Assembly: GCA_025355915.1 (NCBI GenBank) | Contig: JANXYT010000210.1 | Coordinates: forward strand, 1-30,278 | Length of the DNA: 30,278 bases | DNA from: Holophagaceae bacterium | GTDB lineage: Bacteria > Acidobacteriota > Holophagae > Holophagales > Holophagaceae | Reading direction: 5' to 3' | Shown: one piece after another, positions 7,204 to 15,568 of the stretch | How positions within the stretch are numbered: position 1 is the stretch's first letter | Layout of the letters: each line of letters opens with the position of its first letter | Program-made: the position numbers and the translations under genes | Notes under the pieces: generated by a model | What the model saw: only the letters and a program-made list of their open reading frames with translations | Database searches by the model: none | Told to the model about the DNA's origin: nothing

Positions 7204-7232
7204 AAAAAAAAGGGGCAAATACACCCCCCCTT
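7204..7232 (-). terminator. candidate Rho-independent terminator after the aminopeptidase gene
   Basis: In the direction of the aminopeptidase transcript, AAGGGG and CCCCTT pair around an 11-base loop and are followed directly by six further T residues. This starts about 22 bases after the pepA stop codon. The six-base stem is modest but the U-tract is long. It would separate pepA from the HU/CsgG-like unit. Confidence 0.55.
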
Positions 7233-7254
7233 CAGGTCCAGATCAGGCAATTTA

Positions 7255-8727
7255 TCAGTCCATGAGCCACTCAAGGAGGAACCTGGGGCCTTCGCCGCTC
7301 CCACCGTGGGTACGGTAGTCGCGCTCCTTGCCAGACCAGCTTCCTGACAGGTCCACATGGGCCCAGGAGGAGTGGTTCACGAACTCCCGGAGGAACAGGC
7401 CCGCCGTGATGGTCCCTCCCCAGCGGGTGCCTGAGATATTCTTGATATCGGCCAGGGGACTCTTCAGGAGATCCGTGTACTCCTCGACCAGGGGCAGCTG
7501 CCAGAGGTATTCCCCGACCGAGCTGCCAGCATCCATGAGGTGGTCCACCAGTTTCTGGTCCGTGCCCATCACGGCGGACACGCCATCGCCCATGGCCACA
7601 AGGGCGGCCCCGGTCAGGGTGGCCAAGTCCACCACGTGGTCGGCGCCCAGTTCACTGGCGTGGTGGAGGAGATCGGCGAGCACCAGGCGGCCCTCGGCGT
7701 CCGTGTTGAGTACTTCGATGGTCTTGCCGCTGCGGCTGCGGAGCACATCGCCGGGCTTGTAGCTTGATCCCGAGGGCATGTTCTCCGCCAACCCGATCAG
7801 GCCGGTCACCTGGACAGGCACCTCCAGCTGGGCACAGGCCACGAGGGTGGCCAGCACGATCGCCGCGCCGGTCATGTCGTCCTTCATGGTTTCCATGCCG
7901 GAGGCGTCTTTGAGGGAGAGCCCGCCGGAATCGAAACAGACTCCCTTGCCCACCAGGACCACGTGCTTTTTCGGTTTCTCCTTGGGCTTGTATTCGAGTT
8001 TGATGACCCGGGGAGGCCTGACGCTGCCCTGCCCCACAGCGAGCACCGAGCGGAATCCACCTTTTTCGAGGGCCGGCACATCGAGCACCTCGCAATGAAG
8101 CTTGTGCTGCTTCGCCAACTTCACGGCTATTTCCGCGAATACCTCCGGATAAAGGTCACCCGCTGGGGTGTTGGCGAGGTCCCGCACCCGGTGGCAGGCG
8201 GCGACCCCGGCTTCGACGGCCGGCAGCTTGCGGCGCGCCTTGCGGGTATCGTCACCATTGGTAAAGATCTCGATGGACGCGAACTGTTTGGCTTCAGGTT
8301 TTTCACCCTTGAACACGACAAAATCATAATTCGCGAGCAGCGCACCTTCAGCCACCGCAACCTGCACCGCATCATGATCCAGGGTGGAGGTCGAGGGAGA
8401 CAGCACGCCAATCTTCTTCCACTTTTTCTTGAGGCAGAACCGACCCGCAGTGCCTACGGCCTTGCGGATCTTGTTCAGGGTCACCTTCTCCTCGTCGCCG
8501 AGGCCGACCAGCACCATCCACCGACTTTCCTTCACCCCATTGGGATGATGGAGGGGGACAACTTCAAGATAGTCCGCCTTGAAATCTTCTTCATCCATCA
8601 CTTGGCGAGCGACCTTGCTGATGGCAAGCGGCAAGCGATGGCGTTCGCGTCCAGAAAACACGGGCACGATCAGAGCATCTCCCGCAAAATCCTTACCGGT
8701 CTGAGAACTGATATCCACTGAAGGCAT
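7255..8727 (-). CDS. pepA: leucyl aminopeptidase (M17 family)
   Basis: A 490-residue cytosolic aminopeptidase that removes N-terminal residues from peptides using two metal ions. The N-terminal macro-like domain covers about 1-165, and the catalytic domain carries the M17 ligands: K261 and D266 in GKGVCFDSGG, D284 in MKDDMTG, then D343 and E345 in the family signature NTDAEGRL, with R347 as the bicarbonate-binding arginine. Length and motif order are normal. The ATG is preceded by GAGGAGG with seven bases of spacing. TGA is followed at once by TAA. Some M17 proteins also bind DNA as regulators, but nothing here shows that. The gene is divergent from pabB across an AT-rich spacer. Confidence 0.96.
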   Translation of the reverse strand: MPSVDISSQTGKDFAGDALIVPVFSGRERHRLPLAISKVARQVMDEEDFKADYLEVVPLHHPNGVKESRWMVLVGLGDEEKVTLNKIRKAVGTAGRFCLKKKWKKIGVLSPSTSTLDHDAVQVAVAEGALLANYDFVVFKGEKPEAKQFASIEIFTNGDDTRKARRKLPAVEAGVAACHRVRDLANTPAGDLYPEVFAEIAVKLAKQHKLHCEVLDVPALEKGGFRSVLAVGQGSVRPPRVIKLEYKPKEKPKKHVVLVGKGVCFDSGGLSLKDASGMETMKDDMTGAAIVLATLVACAQLEVPVQVTGLIGLAENMPSGSSYKPGDVLRSRSGKTIEVLNTDAEGRLVLADLLHHASELGADHVVDLATLTGAALVAMGDGVSAVMGTDQKLVDHLMDAGSSVGEYLWQLPLVEEYTDLLKSPLADIKNISGTRWGGTITAGLFLREFVNHSSWAHVDLSGSWSGKERDYRTHGGSGEGPRFLLEWLMD

Positions 8728-8883
8728 AGGAGTTCCTCCTCGCTAAAAAGCCTAGGACCAACCCGAAAAAAAGAAAAGCCCATTTTTGTTCGTTATTTGT
8801 CACAAGAACACAATCTATTAGCGCAACCTTTTTCAACACTACCCGATAGAGGTTGTTCCAGAATCCAATGGGATGATGTCTCC
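8728..8883. promoter_or_regulatory. AT-rich divergent intergenic region between pepA and pabB
   Basis: This 156-base spacer is far more AT-rich than its surroundings, especially 8750-8830, and must hold the promoters of both genes. It contains runs such as GAAAAAAAGAAAAG and ATTTTTG, and a directly repeated CACAA (CACAAGAACACAA). No pair of -35 and -10 boxes matches well enough to call on either strand. Confidence 0.5.
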
Positions 8884-10164
8884 ATGGATCTCGCCCCCAG
8901 GCATCGCCTCCCCTTTCAACTCCCTGGCCCCTGGCCCATGTGTGCCCTGGGAATGCTTCGGGACGGCGCCCCCTGGCTTCACAGCGGAGACACCGGAGAG
9001 GGGCTGCTGGCCCTGCCCGGACCATCCCTGACCACCACCTGGGACGGCCAAGCCTGGGTCACCTGTATGGACGGGGATCGACTGCCCCAAGCCCCCTGGC
9101 AGTCCCTTGAAGGGACCTTGAAGACGCACCCTTATCCCTGGGTCGGGGCAGCCTCCTTCGAACTCGCCTGCGATGAGGCCGGATTGCCTCGAAAATTACT
9201 GAATCCCGGCCATCTGGGCCAGCATTGGACCTCTGTTCGTGAGGCGCTGCAGGTGCAGAACGGCAAGGCAGAACTCTGGTCCTGGGGCGCCGATCCTCCT
9301 GATCCGGTGGCTTGGAAGGCCCGCCTCACGCCGGTCTGCGCCCTCGACCACGCCTCGGTTGTGCTGACCCCGGTTTGGGGGGAGTCCGAACACCGGAAAG
9401 CCCTCGAGCGGATCCAAGAGCGCATCCTGGCGGGCGGGTTCTATGTCGCGAACCTCTGCATGCCCTTCGAGGGGTGCCTCACCGGGGATCCCGTGTCCTT
9501 TGCGCTCTCCGCCTTCCGCCGGGCCCGCCCGCCCTTCGGCGCTCTGCTCGATCTAGGCGGCCCCCGTCTCCTGAGCCTCAGCATGGAGCGCCTGCTGGCC
9601 CGACGAGGGGACCGCTTGTGTTCCCAACCCATCAAGGGCAGCGCCCCGCTGACCGGTGAGCCCGAACGCGACCGGGCGGCAGCGGAAACCCTGGCGGCCG
9701 ACCCCAAGGAGCGCGCGGAGCACACCATGATCCTTGATCTGGTGCGGAACGATCTCGGGCGGGTGGCCCAGGCTGGCTCGGTCCAGGTGATTCGATCTAT
9801 GACGGTGGAGCCCTATCCCACGGTCCAACACCTGGTCAGCACCGTGGAGGCCACGGCCCGGCCGGGGCTGGGGCTGGCAGAACTCCTTCGGGCCATGCTG
9901 CCGGGCGGCAGCGTCACCGGGGCGCCGAAGCATGCGGTCTGCGGCCACCTGGCGGAGGCCGAGGCGGGCCCCCGGGGGTTCTACTGCGGGGCGATCGGCT
10001 GGATCTCTCCAGGCGGCGATCTGGATCTGGCCCTGCCCATCCGCACCGCGCAGATCCAAGGAGAACGCATCACCTACTGGACCGGCGGCGGCATCACCCG
10101 GCGGAGCGATCCCGCCCGCGAATGGGCGGAACTGCACCTCAAGACCCGCGCCATCACAGGTTAA
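8884..10164 (+). CDS. pabB: aminodeoxychorismate synthase component I (PabB-like chorismate-binding enzyme)
   Basis: A 426-residue member of the anthranilate/aminodeoxychorismate synthase component I family. It likely converts chorismate plus ammonia to aminodeoxychorismate on the way to p-aminobenzoate and folate. Visible motifs are FYVANL (187-191), the active-site lysine K251 in QPIKGS (most members have PIKGT), AEHTMILDLVRNDLGRV with the conserved acidic and RNDLGRV core, and LPGGSVTGAPK. The C-terminal catalytic domain is intact and the N-terminal lobe is divergent. PabB is preferred over TrpE because of sequence style and because the folate gene folP is also in the window, but the TrpE option is not fully excluded. 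The open frame continues to a TTG at 8797 inside the AT-rich spacer. The ATG at 8884 is preferred. pabA and pabC are not adjacent. Confidence 0.85.
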   Translation: MDLAPRHRLPFQLPGPWPMCALGMLRDGAPWLHSGDTGEGLLALPGPSLTTTWDGQAWVTCMDGDRLPQAPWQSLEGTLKTHPYPWVGAASFELACDEAGLPRKLLNPGHLGQHWTSVREALQVQNGKAELWSWGADPPDPVAWKARLTPVCALDHASVVLTPVWGESEHRKALERIQERILAGGFYVANLCMPFEGCLTGDPVSFALSAFRRARPPFGALLDLGGPRLLSLSMERLLARRGDRLCSQPIKGSAPLTGEPERDRAAAETLAADPKERAEHTMILDLVRNDLGRVAQAGSVQVIRSMTVEPYPTVQHLVSTVEATARPGLGLAELLRAMLPGGSVTGAPKHAVCGHLAEAEAGPRGFYCGAIGWISPGGDLDLALPIRTAQIQGERITYWTGGGITRRSDPAREWAELHLKTRAITG

Positions 10165-10204
10165 ATAAGGATCGATCCAGGCATGTGACAAGCCACCACG
10201 GCCA

Positions 10205-10711
10205 TCACGCCGCGCTGGCCCGCTTCAAGAGCGCCTCGAACTGCTCGAAAAGGTGGGCCCGAGGCCCCTTGGGCTGGCGCTTCAGCACCATTCCCGCCTG
10301 GTCGGGCGTCCGTCCGCCCTTGGCTTGGTTGCAGAGCAGGCAACAGCCCACCAGGTTCTGCCATGTGGTGGCCCCGCCCTGGCAGAGTGGCACCACATGA
10401 TCCACCGTTGTCGCCTTCTTCAGGCATCCCTCGTACTGGCAGACGTAGTGATCGCGGCGCAGCACACGGCGCTCCAGGCGGCCCAGGAGAAGCTTTGAAT
10501 CGCTGCAGGCCTGAGCATGGGGGAAAATGATCAGTTCGAGACGGCCCTCCAGGTTGCCGTGCCGCTCGAAAGTTGCTGGGTTCAACACATGGGCCCGCCC
10601 GGAGACGACCGCACACAGGGCGCGACGGCGGCTGACTTCTTGCATGGGGACATAGTTCCGGTCCACGGCGATCACCTCGCCGATTCCGTGGCGTTCACGT
10701 CCCTTGAACAT
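10205..10711 (-). CDS. HNH endonuclease family protein
   Basis: A 168-residue protein. The first 60 or so residues resemble the usual N-terminal beta region of stand-alone bacterial HNH proteins (VIAVDRNYVPMQEVSRRRA). The HNH domain covers about 80-137: C91 and C96 (CX4C) and C124 and C127 as zinc-ribbon cysteines, catalytic DH at 104-105, N119 in TWQNLV, and CNQAKGGRTP. The arrangement matches the widespread chromosomal HNH family, often annotated only as HNH endonuclease, whose cellular role is not established. It lies 54 bases downstream of rmuC on the same strand, and a link to DNA repair is only guilt by association. The ATG has a G-rich run rather than a clear ribosome site, so a nearby GTG start is possible. 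Confidence 0.85.
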   Translation of the reverse strand: MFKGRERHGIGEVIAVDRNYVPMQEVSRRRALCAVVSGRAHVLNPATFERHGNLEGRLELIIFPHAQACSDSKLLLGRLERRVLRRDHYVCQYEGCLKKATTVDHVVPLCQGGATTWQNLVGCCLLCNQAKGGRTPDQAGMVLKRQPKGPRAHLFEQFEALLKRASAA

Positions 10712-10765
10712 CGCCCCCCCGGGTTGGCCCGAATCCTAAGGCATTTCTTTGAATTATGAAATGAA

Positions 10766-12073
10766 TTATTCGGGTGTGCATGGCAACGCCAGGTCCGGTA
10801 TGCGGTCATCGGAGGGCCCCGCCAGGGAGCCCAGCGGGGGCATCACTTCCTGCACAACCTCCACCGCCGCCAGGCGCTTCTCCATGAGTTCCTTGCGCTT
10901 GGAAACATCGCTCAGCTTCTCGCTGGCTTCGCCCAGCTTCTTTTGTACGGCCTCCAGCACCTCGCCAAACTTCCCGAATTCGTATTTGACGTGCCCCAGC
11001 ACTTTCCAGGCCTCGGAGCCCTTTTTGCTGATGGCCAGGGTCTTGAATCCCACCTGGAGGCTGTTGAGGAAGGCCGTGAGCGTGGTCGGGCCCACGAAGG
11101 TCACCTTGCATTCCCGCTGAATCCGCTCGAACAGCCCCGGCCGTCGCAGGGCTTCGGCGTACAGACCCTCGAAGGGCAGGAAGAGCAGCGCGAACTCCGT
11201 GGTGTGGGGCGGCGCGATGTACTTGTCGCGGATATCCCGGGCCTGGGCGAGCAGACGGGCCTCCATGGCCCTCCCGGCAGCCTCCACAGCGGCGAGGTCC
11301 CCGACTTCGTAGGCCTCCATCAGGCGCTGGTAGTCCTCCAGGGGGAACTTGGCGTCGATGGGCAGCCAGACCGTGCCGCCCTCCTCGGCCCCGGGCAGCT
11401 TCACGGCGAACTCCACCACTTCGGCGGAGCGGGGCTTCACTTTCACGTTGGACGCATACTGCCCGGCGGACAGGAACTGCTCCAGCAGGGCTCCCAGCTG
11501 GGCCTCGCCTAGGACTCCGCGGGTCTTCACATTGGTGAGTGCCCGCTTCAATCCCCCCACGTCCTGGGCAAGGGACTGCATCTCGCCAAGCCCCTTCTGC
11601 ACCTGCTCCAGGCGCTGGGCGACGAGGTTGAAGCTTTCGCCCAGACGCCTTTCCAGGGCCTCATGCAGCTGCTCGTCCACGGTCCGGCGCATCTGCTCGA
11701 GACGGTCCTCGTTCGACGTCTGGATGGCCAGCAGGCGGACCTCCACCTGCTGCTGAACCTGGGTGAGCTGGGCGGCCTGTTCTTCCCGCGCGGCTCGCAG
11801 GGCTTCCTGGGTCGCTGTGGTGAGGATCCGGAACCCCTCCAACAATTTTTCGGCCTGGGCCGTCTTGATCTCACCGAGTTCGGCCATCAAGGGCCGCAAC
11901 TGGGACACCAGCGCCTGTTGGGATTCACTCCGGTCGCGCGAGGCCAGCTCTTCCGCATGGCGGCGAAGGGCTTCAAAGGGCGTGGCGTCGGCCGGCGGCC
12001 TGCGGAGGCCCACCCAGACCGCCAGGGCGGCCAGGATGCAGGTGAGAAGGGCGAGGGCCAGGAGCAGACTCAT
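10766..12073 (-). CDS. rmuC: DNA recombination protein RmuC homolog
   Basis: A 435-residue protein. Residues about 3-23 are a single N-terminal membrane segment. A long coiled-coil-rich region runs from about 30 to 185, with repeated heptads rich in E, Q, L and R. The RmuC domain spans about 190-400, with TRGVLGEAQLGALLEQ, LPIDAKFPLEDYQRL and FVGPTTLTAFLNSL, the characteristic family segments. The domain has a restriction-endonuclease-like fold, and E. coli RmuC limits recombination at short inverted repeats. Length and order are usual. The ATG follows a weak GGGG element. tsaE ends eight bases upstream, so rmuC is likely read from the same leftward transcript. Confidence 0.93.
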   Translation of the reverse strand: MSLLLALALLTCILAALAVWVGLRRPPADATPFEALRRHAEELASRDRSESQQALVSQLRPLMAELGEIKTAQAEKLLEGFRILTTATQEALRAAREEQAAQLTQVQQQVEVRLLAIQTSNEDRLEQMRRTVDEQLHEALERRLGESFNLVAQRLEQVQKGLGEMQSLAQDVGGLKRALTNVKTRGVLGEAQLGALLEQFLSAGQYASNVKVKPRSAEVVEFAVKLPGAEEGGTVWLPIDAKFPLEDYQRLMEAYEVGDLAAVEAAGRAMEARLLAQARDIRDKYIAPPHTTEFALLFLPFEGLYAEALRRPGLFERIQRECKVTFVGPTTLTAFLNSLQVGFKTLAISKKGSEAWKVLGHVKYEFGKFGEVLEAVQKKLGEASEKLSDVSKRKELMEKRLAAVEVVQEVMPPLGSLAGPSDDRIPDLALPCTPE

Positions 12074-12080
12074 GGCCCCA

Positions 12081-12515
12081 TCATGGCGTGACGGACGCGT
12101 CAGGCAGTGTCCATTCCGCCCGGCGCCCCCCGCCTGCGGCGGCGATCGTCAAGTGGGCCACCCAGGCCGTGGGCCAGGGACCATCCCCGCCGGCCCACTC
12201 GACCACCAGCCGATCGGCGGCGGTCATGGTCTCCTCCAGCCCCAGATTCCAAGCCCCCTTCGGACCCGGGCGGTAGAGATCCAGATGGAAGAGCCGCCCG
12301 CCCGGGAACTCGTACCGGTGGAGCACCGCGTAGGAGGGCGAGGCCACATCGTCCGGGTCCCCACCCAGGCCCCGCAGAAAACCTCGGGTCCAGGTGGTCT
12401 TGCCCGCACCCAATTCGCCGCGCAACTGCCATGTCCCGCCCGGCGGCGTGCCGTGGGCCAGGGCCTCGCCCAGGGCCTCCGTGGCGGTGTCGTCCGCCAG
12501 GAACAGCTCAGGCAC
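12081..12515 (-). CDS. tsaE: tRNA threonylcarbamoyladenosine biosynthesis ATPase TsaE
   Basis: TsaE is the small P-loop ATPase that works with TsaB and TsaD to install t6A37 on tRNAs reading ANN codons. The 144-residue product has the family hallmarks: Walker A GELGAGKT (33-40), SPSYAVLHRYE, FHLDLYR with D79, LGLEE, and VVEWAG with E106. The start is GTG at 12513-12515. It overlaps the end of the upstream NAD(P)H-hydrate repair gene by eight bases, an arrangement widespread in bacteria for yjeF-tsaE pairs. The reading frame stays open further upstream, but that part is antisense-like filler inside the yjeF gene. No ribosome site is evident, so it is presumably translationally coupled. tsaB and tsaD are not in the window. 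Confidence 0.95.
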   Translation of the reverse strand: MPELFLADDTATEALGEALAHGTPPGGTWQLRGELGAGKTTWTRGFLRGLGGDPDDVASPSYAVLHRYEFPGGRLFHLDLYRPGPKGAWNLGLEETMTAADRLVVEWAGGDGPWPTAWVAHLTIAAAGGGRRAEWTLPDASVTP

Positions 12516-13902
12516 GCAGCAGCTCGGGCAGCAGGCCGGCGAGGTCCCGGGGCAGCAGGCCCGCACCGGGGAGGAGGTCTCCGGCGGCGCCGTGGAACCA
12601 GGTCGCCGCAGCGGCTGCCTCTCGCATGGGCAGGCCCTGGGCGCGGAAGCCGGCCACCATGCCCGCCAGCAGATCGCCGCTGCCGCCGGTCGCCATGCCC
12701 GGGTGGCCCGTCGGATTGATCCACAGATCTTCCCGGGCCCCACCGGCGATGACACTCTGAGCCCCCTTGAGAATCAGGACGCCGGGCTTGCCTGCGGCCA
12801 CCTTCCTTGCCTGGGCCAGACGCTCATCCATCAGGAGCGGACGCGATAGCCCAAAGAGCCGTGCGAATTCACCCGGATGGGGCGTGATGGCCGTCCCGGG
12901 CCGCTCCATCCAGCGCTTGCCCTCGCCCTCTTTCAAGGCCGAGGCATCCAGCACCAGCGGGCCGTTCCAGTCCGGGATCTGGGAGATGCCCCCGGGCCCC
13001 ACCAGGAGGACATCGGCCTCCTCGGGCACCGACCCGCGCCAGGGCTGGACCATGGCCTCGGGTATCTGGGCAGCGATCTCCGCGCGAACCTCGGGTTCCG
13101 CCAGCACGGTCACCAGGCCGGCGCCCACCCGCAAGGCCCCCAAGGAGGCCAGCACCGCGGCTCCGCTCATGCCGAGGCTGCCCGCCCGGATGACCACGTG
13201 CCCGAAGCTGCCCTTGTGCGCATTCCAGGCGCGGGGCGGGAGGATGGGTCGCTCCAGCAAGTACATCCCGGCCTTTGGCGCGTGATCCAGGGGAATGGGA
13301 ACGACCGTGATCTCACCACAGTATTCGCGAGCAGGAAACAGGCCATGGCAGACCTTTCGCGCTCCGAAACAAGCCGTCCGCGTGGCGCGCACAGCTTCTC
13401 CCGGAACCTCGGCCGCGCCGGGATCGAGGCCCGAAGGCAGGTCCAGGGCCAACACCGGCAGGCCACTGGCGTTCAAGACCTTCACCCAGAGGGCGGCCGG
13501 GCCGTCCAGAGGCCGCGTGGTGCCCAGGCCGAAGAGCCCGTCGACCACCCAGCCACGCCACGTGCGCATGATTTCCGCCGGGTGCTGGGAGGTTTGAACC
13601 TCGCCCCCGAGTCCCTGCCATAACCGGGCCTGGACCGCCGCGTCTCCGCGCCACTCGGGTTGGGCAAAGGGGGACCACACCGCGACTGCACGGCCCTGAA
13701 GCCGACCGAGGCGGGCCAGGGCCAAGGCATCGCCTCCGTTATTGCCCAACCCCGCCAGCACATGGATCGGTGCGCCGGGAGGCATCAGCGCCAGGGCCCC
13801 CAGGGCAGCGTGCTCCTGGAGAACCAGCGACGAAATGCCCCAGCCCTCGATGGCCTGGCGCTCCGCGGCCCGCATCTCGTCGACGGTGAGGAGCGGAATC
13901 AT
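12508..13902 (-). CDS. nnrDE: bifunctional NAD(P)H-hydrate epimerase / ADP-dependent NAD(P)H-hydrate dehydratase
   Basis: A 464-residue fusion of two cofactor-repair enzymes. The N-terminal YjeF_N half, about 1-205, epimerises damaged NAD(P)H hydrate and carries GLGNNGGDAL (51-60), VVDGLFGLG and LDLPSGLDP. The C-terminal half, about 220-464, is the ribokinase-like dehydratase with TPHPGEFARL and the GGSGDLLAGM nucleotide site. E. coli Nnr has the same fusion. The ATG at 13900-13902 is chosen because it gives the normal N-terminus and has AGGAA seven bases before it. The open frame continues upstream to a TTG with no ribosome site. The AGGAA lies in the loop of a perfect hairpin described separately. 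Its stop overlaps the tsaE start. Confidence 0.96.
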   Translation of the reverse strand: MIPLLTVDEMRAAERQAIEGWGISSLVLQEHAALGALALMPPGAPIHVLAGLGNNGGDALALARLGRLQGRAVAVWSPFAQPEWRGDAAVQARLWQGLGGEVQTSQHPAEIMRTWRGWVVDGLFGLGTTRPLDGPAALWVKVLNASGLPVLALDLPSGLDPGAAEVPGEAVRATRTACFGARKVCHGLFPAREYCGEITVVPIPLDHAPKAGMYLLERPILPPRAWNAHKGSFGHVVIRAGSLGMSGAAVLASLGALRVGAGLVTVLAEPEVRAEIAAQIPEAMVQPWRGSVPEEADVLLVGPGGISQIPDWNGPLVLDASALKEGEGKRWMERPGTAITPHPGEFARLFGLSRPLLMDERLAQARKVAAGKPGVLILKGAQSVIAGGAREDLWINPTGHPGMATGGSGDLLAGMVAGFRAQGLPMREAAAAATWFHGAAGDLLPGAGLLPRDLAGLLPELLRA

Positions 13903-13921
13903 GCGGCACTTCCTGTGCCGC
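13903..13921 (-). promoter_or_regulatory. perfect hairpin presenting the Shine-Dalgarno of the NAD(P)H-hydrate repair gene
   Basis: In the transcript, GCGGCAC and GUGCCGC pair over seven bases, six of them G-C, around the five-base loop AGGAA. The ATG start codon begins at the very next base. AGGAA is the only plausible ribosome binding sequence at proper spacing (seven bases). The helix would place the 3' stem under the initiating ribosome, so it should hold back or modulate translation. Regulation is inferred; the pairing itself is read directly. Confidence 0.65.
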
Positions 13922-13985
13922 GCCCTCTGGGTTTCGGCTTCCAAAAAGTGGTATTTAGCCCCTGCATCACACTCATGCCAACAGT

Positions 13986-14567
13986 CTAGGCCTGTTTGTT
14001 CAGGAACGCTGCCAGGGCCCGTGGGAACAGTTCCAGCTCTGCCGCATAGACGCGCTTCTGAAGATCCTCCGGCGTGTCGCCGGGCAGGACCGGCACCCGC
14101 ATCTGATCGAGGATCCGTCCGTGGTCATACTCCCCGTCCACCAGGTGGACCGTCGCGCCGGATTCGGGATCCCCCGCCTCCAGCACCGCCTGGTGGACGT
14201 GCATGCCGTACATCCCGGCCCCCCCGTACTGCGGCAGCAGGCCCGGGTGGATGTTGAGGATGCGGCCAGCCCACCGGGGCGGCACGGCCAGTTTCTTCAG
14301 CCAGCCGCAGAGGCAGATCACCTCCGCTTCCGCCGCCTCGGCGGCCCGGTAGCAGGCTTCAGAGAAGGCCTCATCCGATTCGAAATCCTTCCGGAGGATG
14401 ACGGCCGTGGAAAGCCCCTCGGCCTCCAGCCGGACGATGCCTCCGGCCTGGCCGGTGGAGGCGAGTCCCAGCACCGGCCGCGCAGGGACCCGGCCCTCGC
14501 GGCAGGCCCTCAGCAAATTCAGTGCATTACCCCCGGTGCCCGAGATGAAGAGGGCAATGCGCTTCAC
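13986..14567 (-). CDS. purN: phosphoribosylglycinamide formyltransferase PurN
   Basis: PurN transfers the formyl group from 10-formyltetrahydrofolate to GAR, the third step of purine synthesis. The product has 193 residues, with the catalytic residues at N105, H107 (NIHPGLLP) and D144 (in VDGEYDHG), matching E. coli N106/H108/D144. The phosphate loop reads [12 protein letters not shown] where most enzymes have SGNGSNLQ. The segment after NIHP has the [15 protein letters not shown] form seen in a second PurN subgroup rather than the HTHRQAL form of E. coli. The start is GTG overlapping the TGA of pta (GTGA), implying translational coupling. purM, its usual neighbour, is absent. Confidence 0.94.
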   Translation of the reverse strand: MKRIALFISGTGGNALNLLRACREGRVPARPVLGLASTGQAGGIVRLEAEGLSTAVILRKDFESDEAFSEACYRAAEAAEAEVICLCGWLKKLAVPPRWAGRILNIHPGLLPQYGGAGMYGMHVHQAVLEAGDPESGATVHLVDGEYDHGRILDQMRVPVLPGDTPEDLQKRVYAAELELFPRALAAFLNKQA

Positions 14568-15568
14568 TGGAGGGCCGTCAAGACCGCCACATCGGCGATG
14601 TCCTGAGGACTGCAGCCACGGCTGAGATCGTTGGCCGGCCGGGCCAGCCCCTGGAGCAGCGGGCCCAGGGCCACGGCACCGCCCAGGCGTTCCGTGAGTT
14701 TGTAGGCGATATTCCCGGCATCCAGATCGGGGAAGACCAGTACATTGGCCCGGCCAGCCACAGGAGAGCCCGGCGCCTTGCGCTGGCCCACGGAAGCCAG
14801 CAGCGCCGCGTCGGCTTGCAGTTCCCCGTCCACGGCCAAGTCAGGGGCTCTCTCCTTGATGATGGCCAGAGCCGCGCGAACCTTGTCGACCCGTGGGTGT
14901 TCGGCGGAACCCCGCGTGGAAAAGCTGAGCAGGGCCACACGGGGCTCGATGTCCATGACGCGGCGGGCGTTCTCCGCAGAGGCCAGGGCGATATCCGCCA
15001 GCTGCTCAGGGGTGGGATCCGGCACCACGGCGCAGTCTGCGAAGATCATGGCACCCTGCTCACCGAAGGTGGCATCGGGATGGATCATCAGGAAGAAGCT
15101 GGAAACGGTCTTGATGCCTTTCGCGGCGCCGATGGCCTGAAGGCAGGCACGCACGGTCTCAGCGGTGGTGTTCAAGGCGCCCGCCACCATGCCGTCGCAA
15201 TGGTTGGCCTGCACCAGCATGGCGCCGAACCAGAGCGGGTTGTTCACGGCTTCCAGGGCCTGCGCCTCGGTGATGCCCTTGGCCTTTCGGCGCTCGTAAT
15301 AGGCTCCAGCCAGCTCCTGCAGCAGCGGGCTCGTGGCGGGGTTGACCAGCTCGGCCCCCTTCAGCGAGAGGCCCAAGGTCGCCGCCCGGTGCGCCATATC
15401 GGTGGGCTCGCCCAGCAGGGTGAGGCGGCAGAGGCCCTTGTCCAGCAGCATCTGGGCGGCCTGGAGGGTGCGGTCTTCCCGGCCTTCCGGCAACACAATG
15501 TGGCGCTTCAGCTCCTTGGCTCGGATGCGGAAACGCTCCATCCAGCGGGTGTGGTTGGCGTGGGTCAT
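14564..15568 (-). CDS. pta: phosphate acetyltransferase
   Basis: A 334-residue short-form phosphotransacetylase that interconverts acetyl-CoA and acetyl phosphate. It corresponds to the catalytic domain only, without the DRTGG regulatory domain of long enterobacterial Pta. Visible family segments are [12 protein letters not shown] near the N-terminus, [42 protein letters not shown], and [16 protein letters not shown] followed by [17 protein letters not shown]. The ATG at 15568 has GAGGAA at good spacing. An in-frame ATG about 32 codons upstream lies inside the preceding gene and is rejected. It overlaps the unknown 120-residue gene by four bases (ATGA) and purN by four (GTGA). No ackA is seen in the window. 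Confidence 0.95.
   Translation of the reverse strand: MTHANHTRWMERFRIRAKELKRHIVLPEGREDRTLQAAQMLLDKGLCRLTLLGEPTDMAHRAATLGLSLKGAELVNPATSPLLQELAGAYYERRKAKGITEAQALEAVNNPLWFGAMLVQANHCDGMVAGALNTTAETVRACLQAIGAAKGIKTVSSFFLMIHPDATFGEQGAMIFADCAVVPDPTPEQLADIALASAENARRVMDIEPRVALLSFSTRGSAEHPRVDKVRAALAIIKERAPDLAVDGELQADAALLASVGQRKAPGSPVAGRANVLVFPDLDAGNIAYKLTERLGGAVALGPLLQGLARPANDLSRGCSPQDIADVAVLTALQ

Noticed and set aside
8797..8883. A longer pabB starting at TTG 8797
   Set aside because: The extra residues come from the AT-rich divergent spacer, lack a ribosome site and do not resemble the family.
13937..13985. A sigma54-like promoter between purN and nnrDE (TTGGCAT followed by GATGCAGG)
   Set aside because: The GG and GC elements are 12 bases apart rather than the required 10, so the site does not fit.
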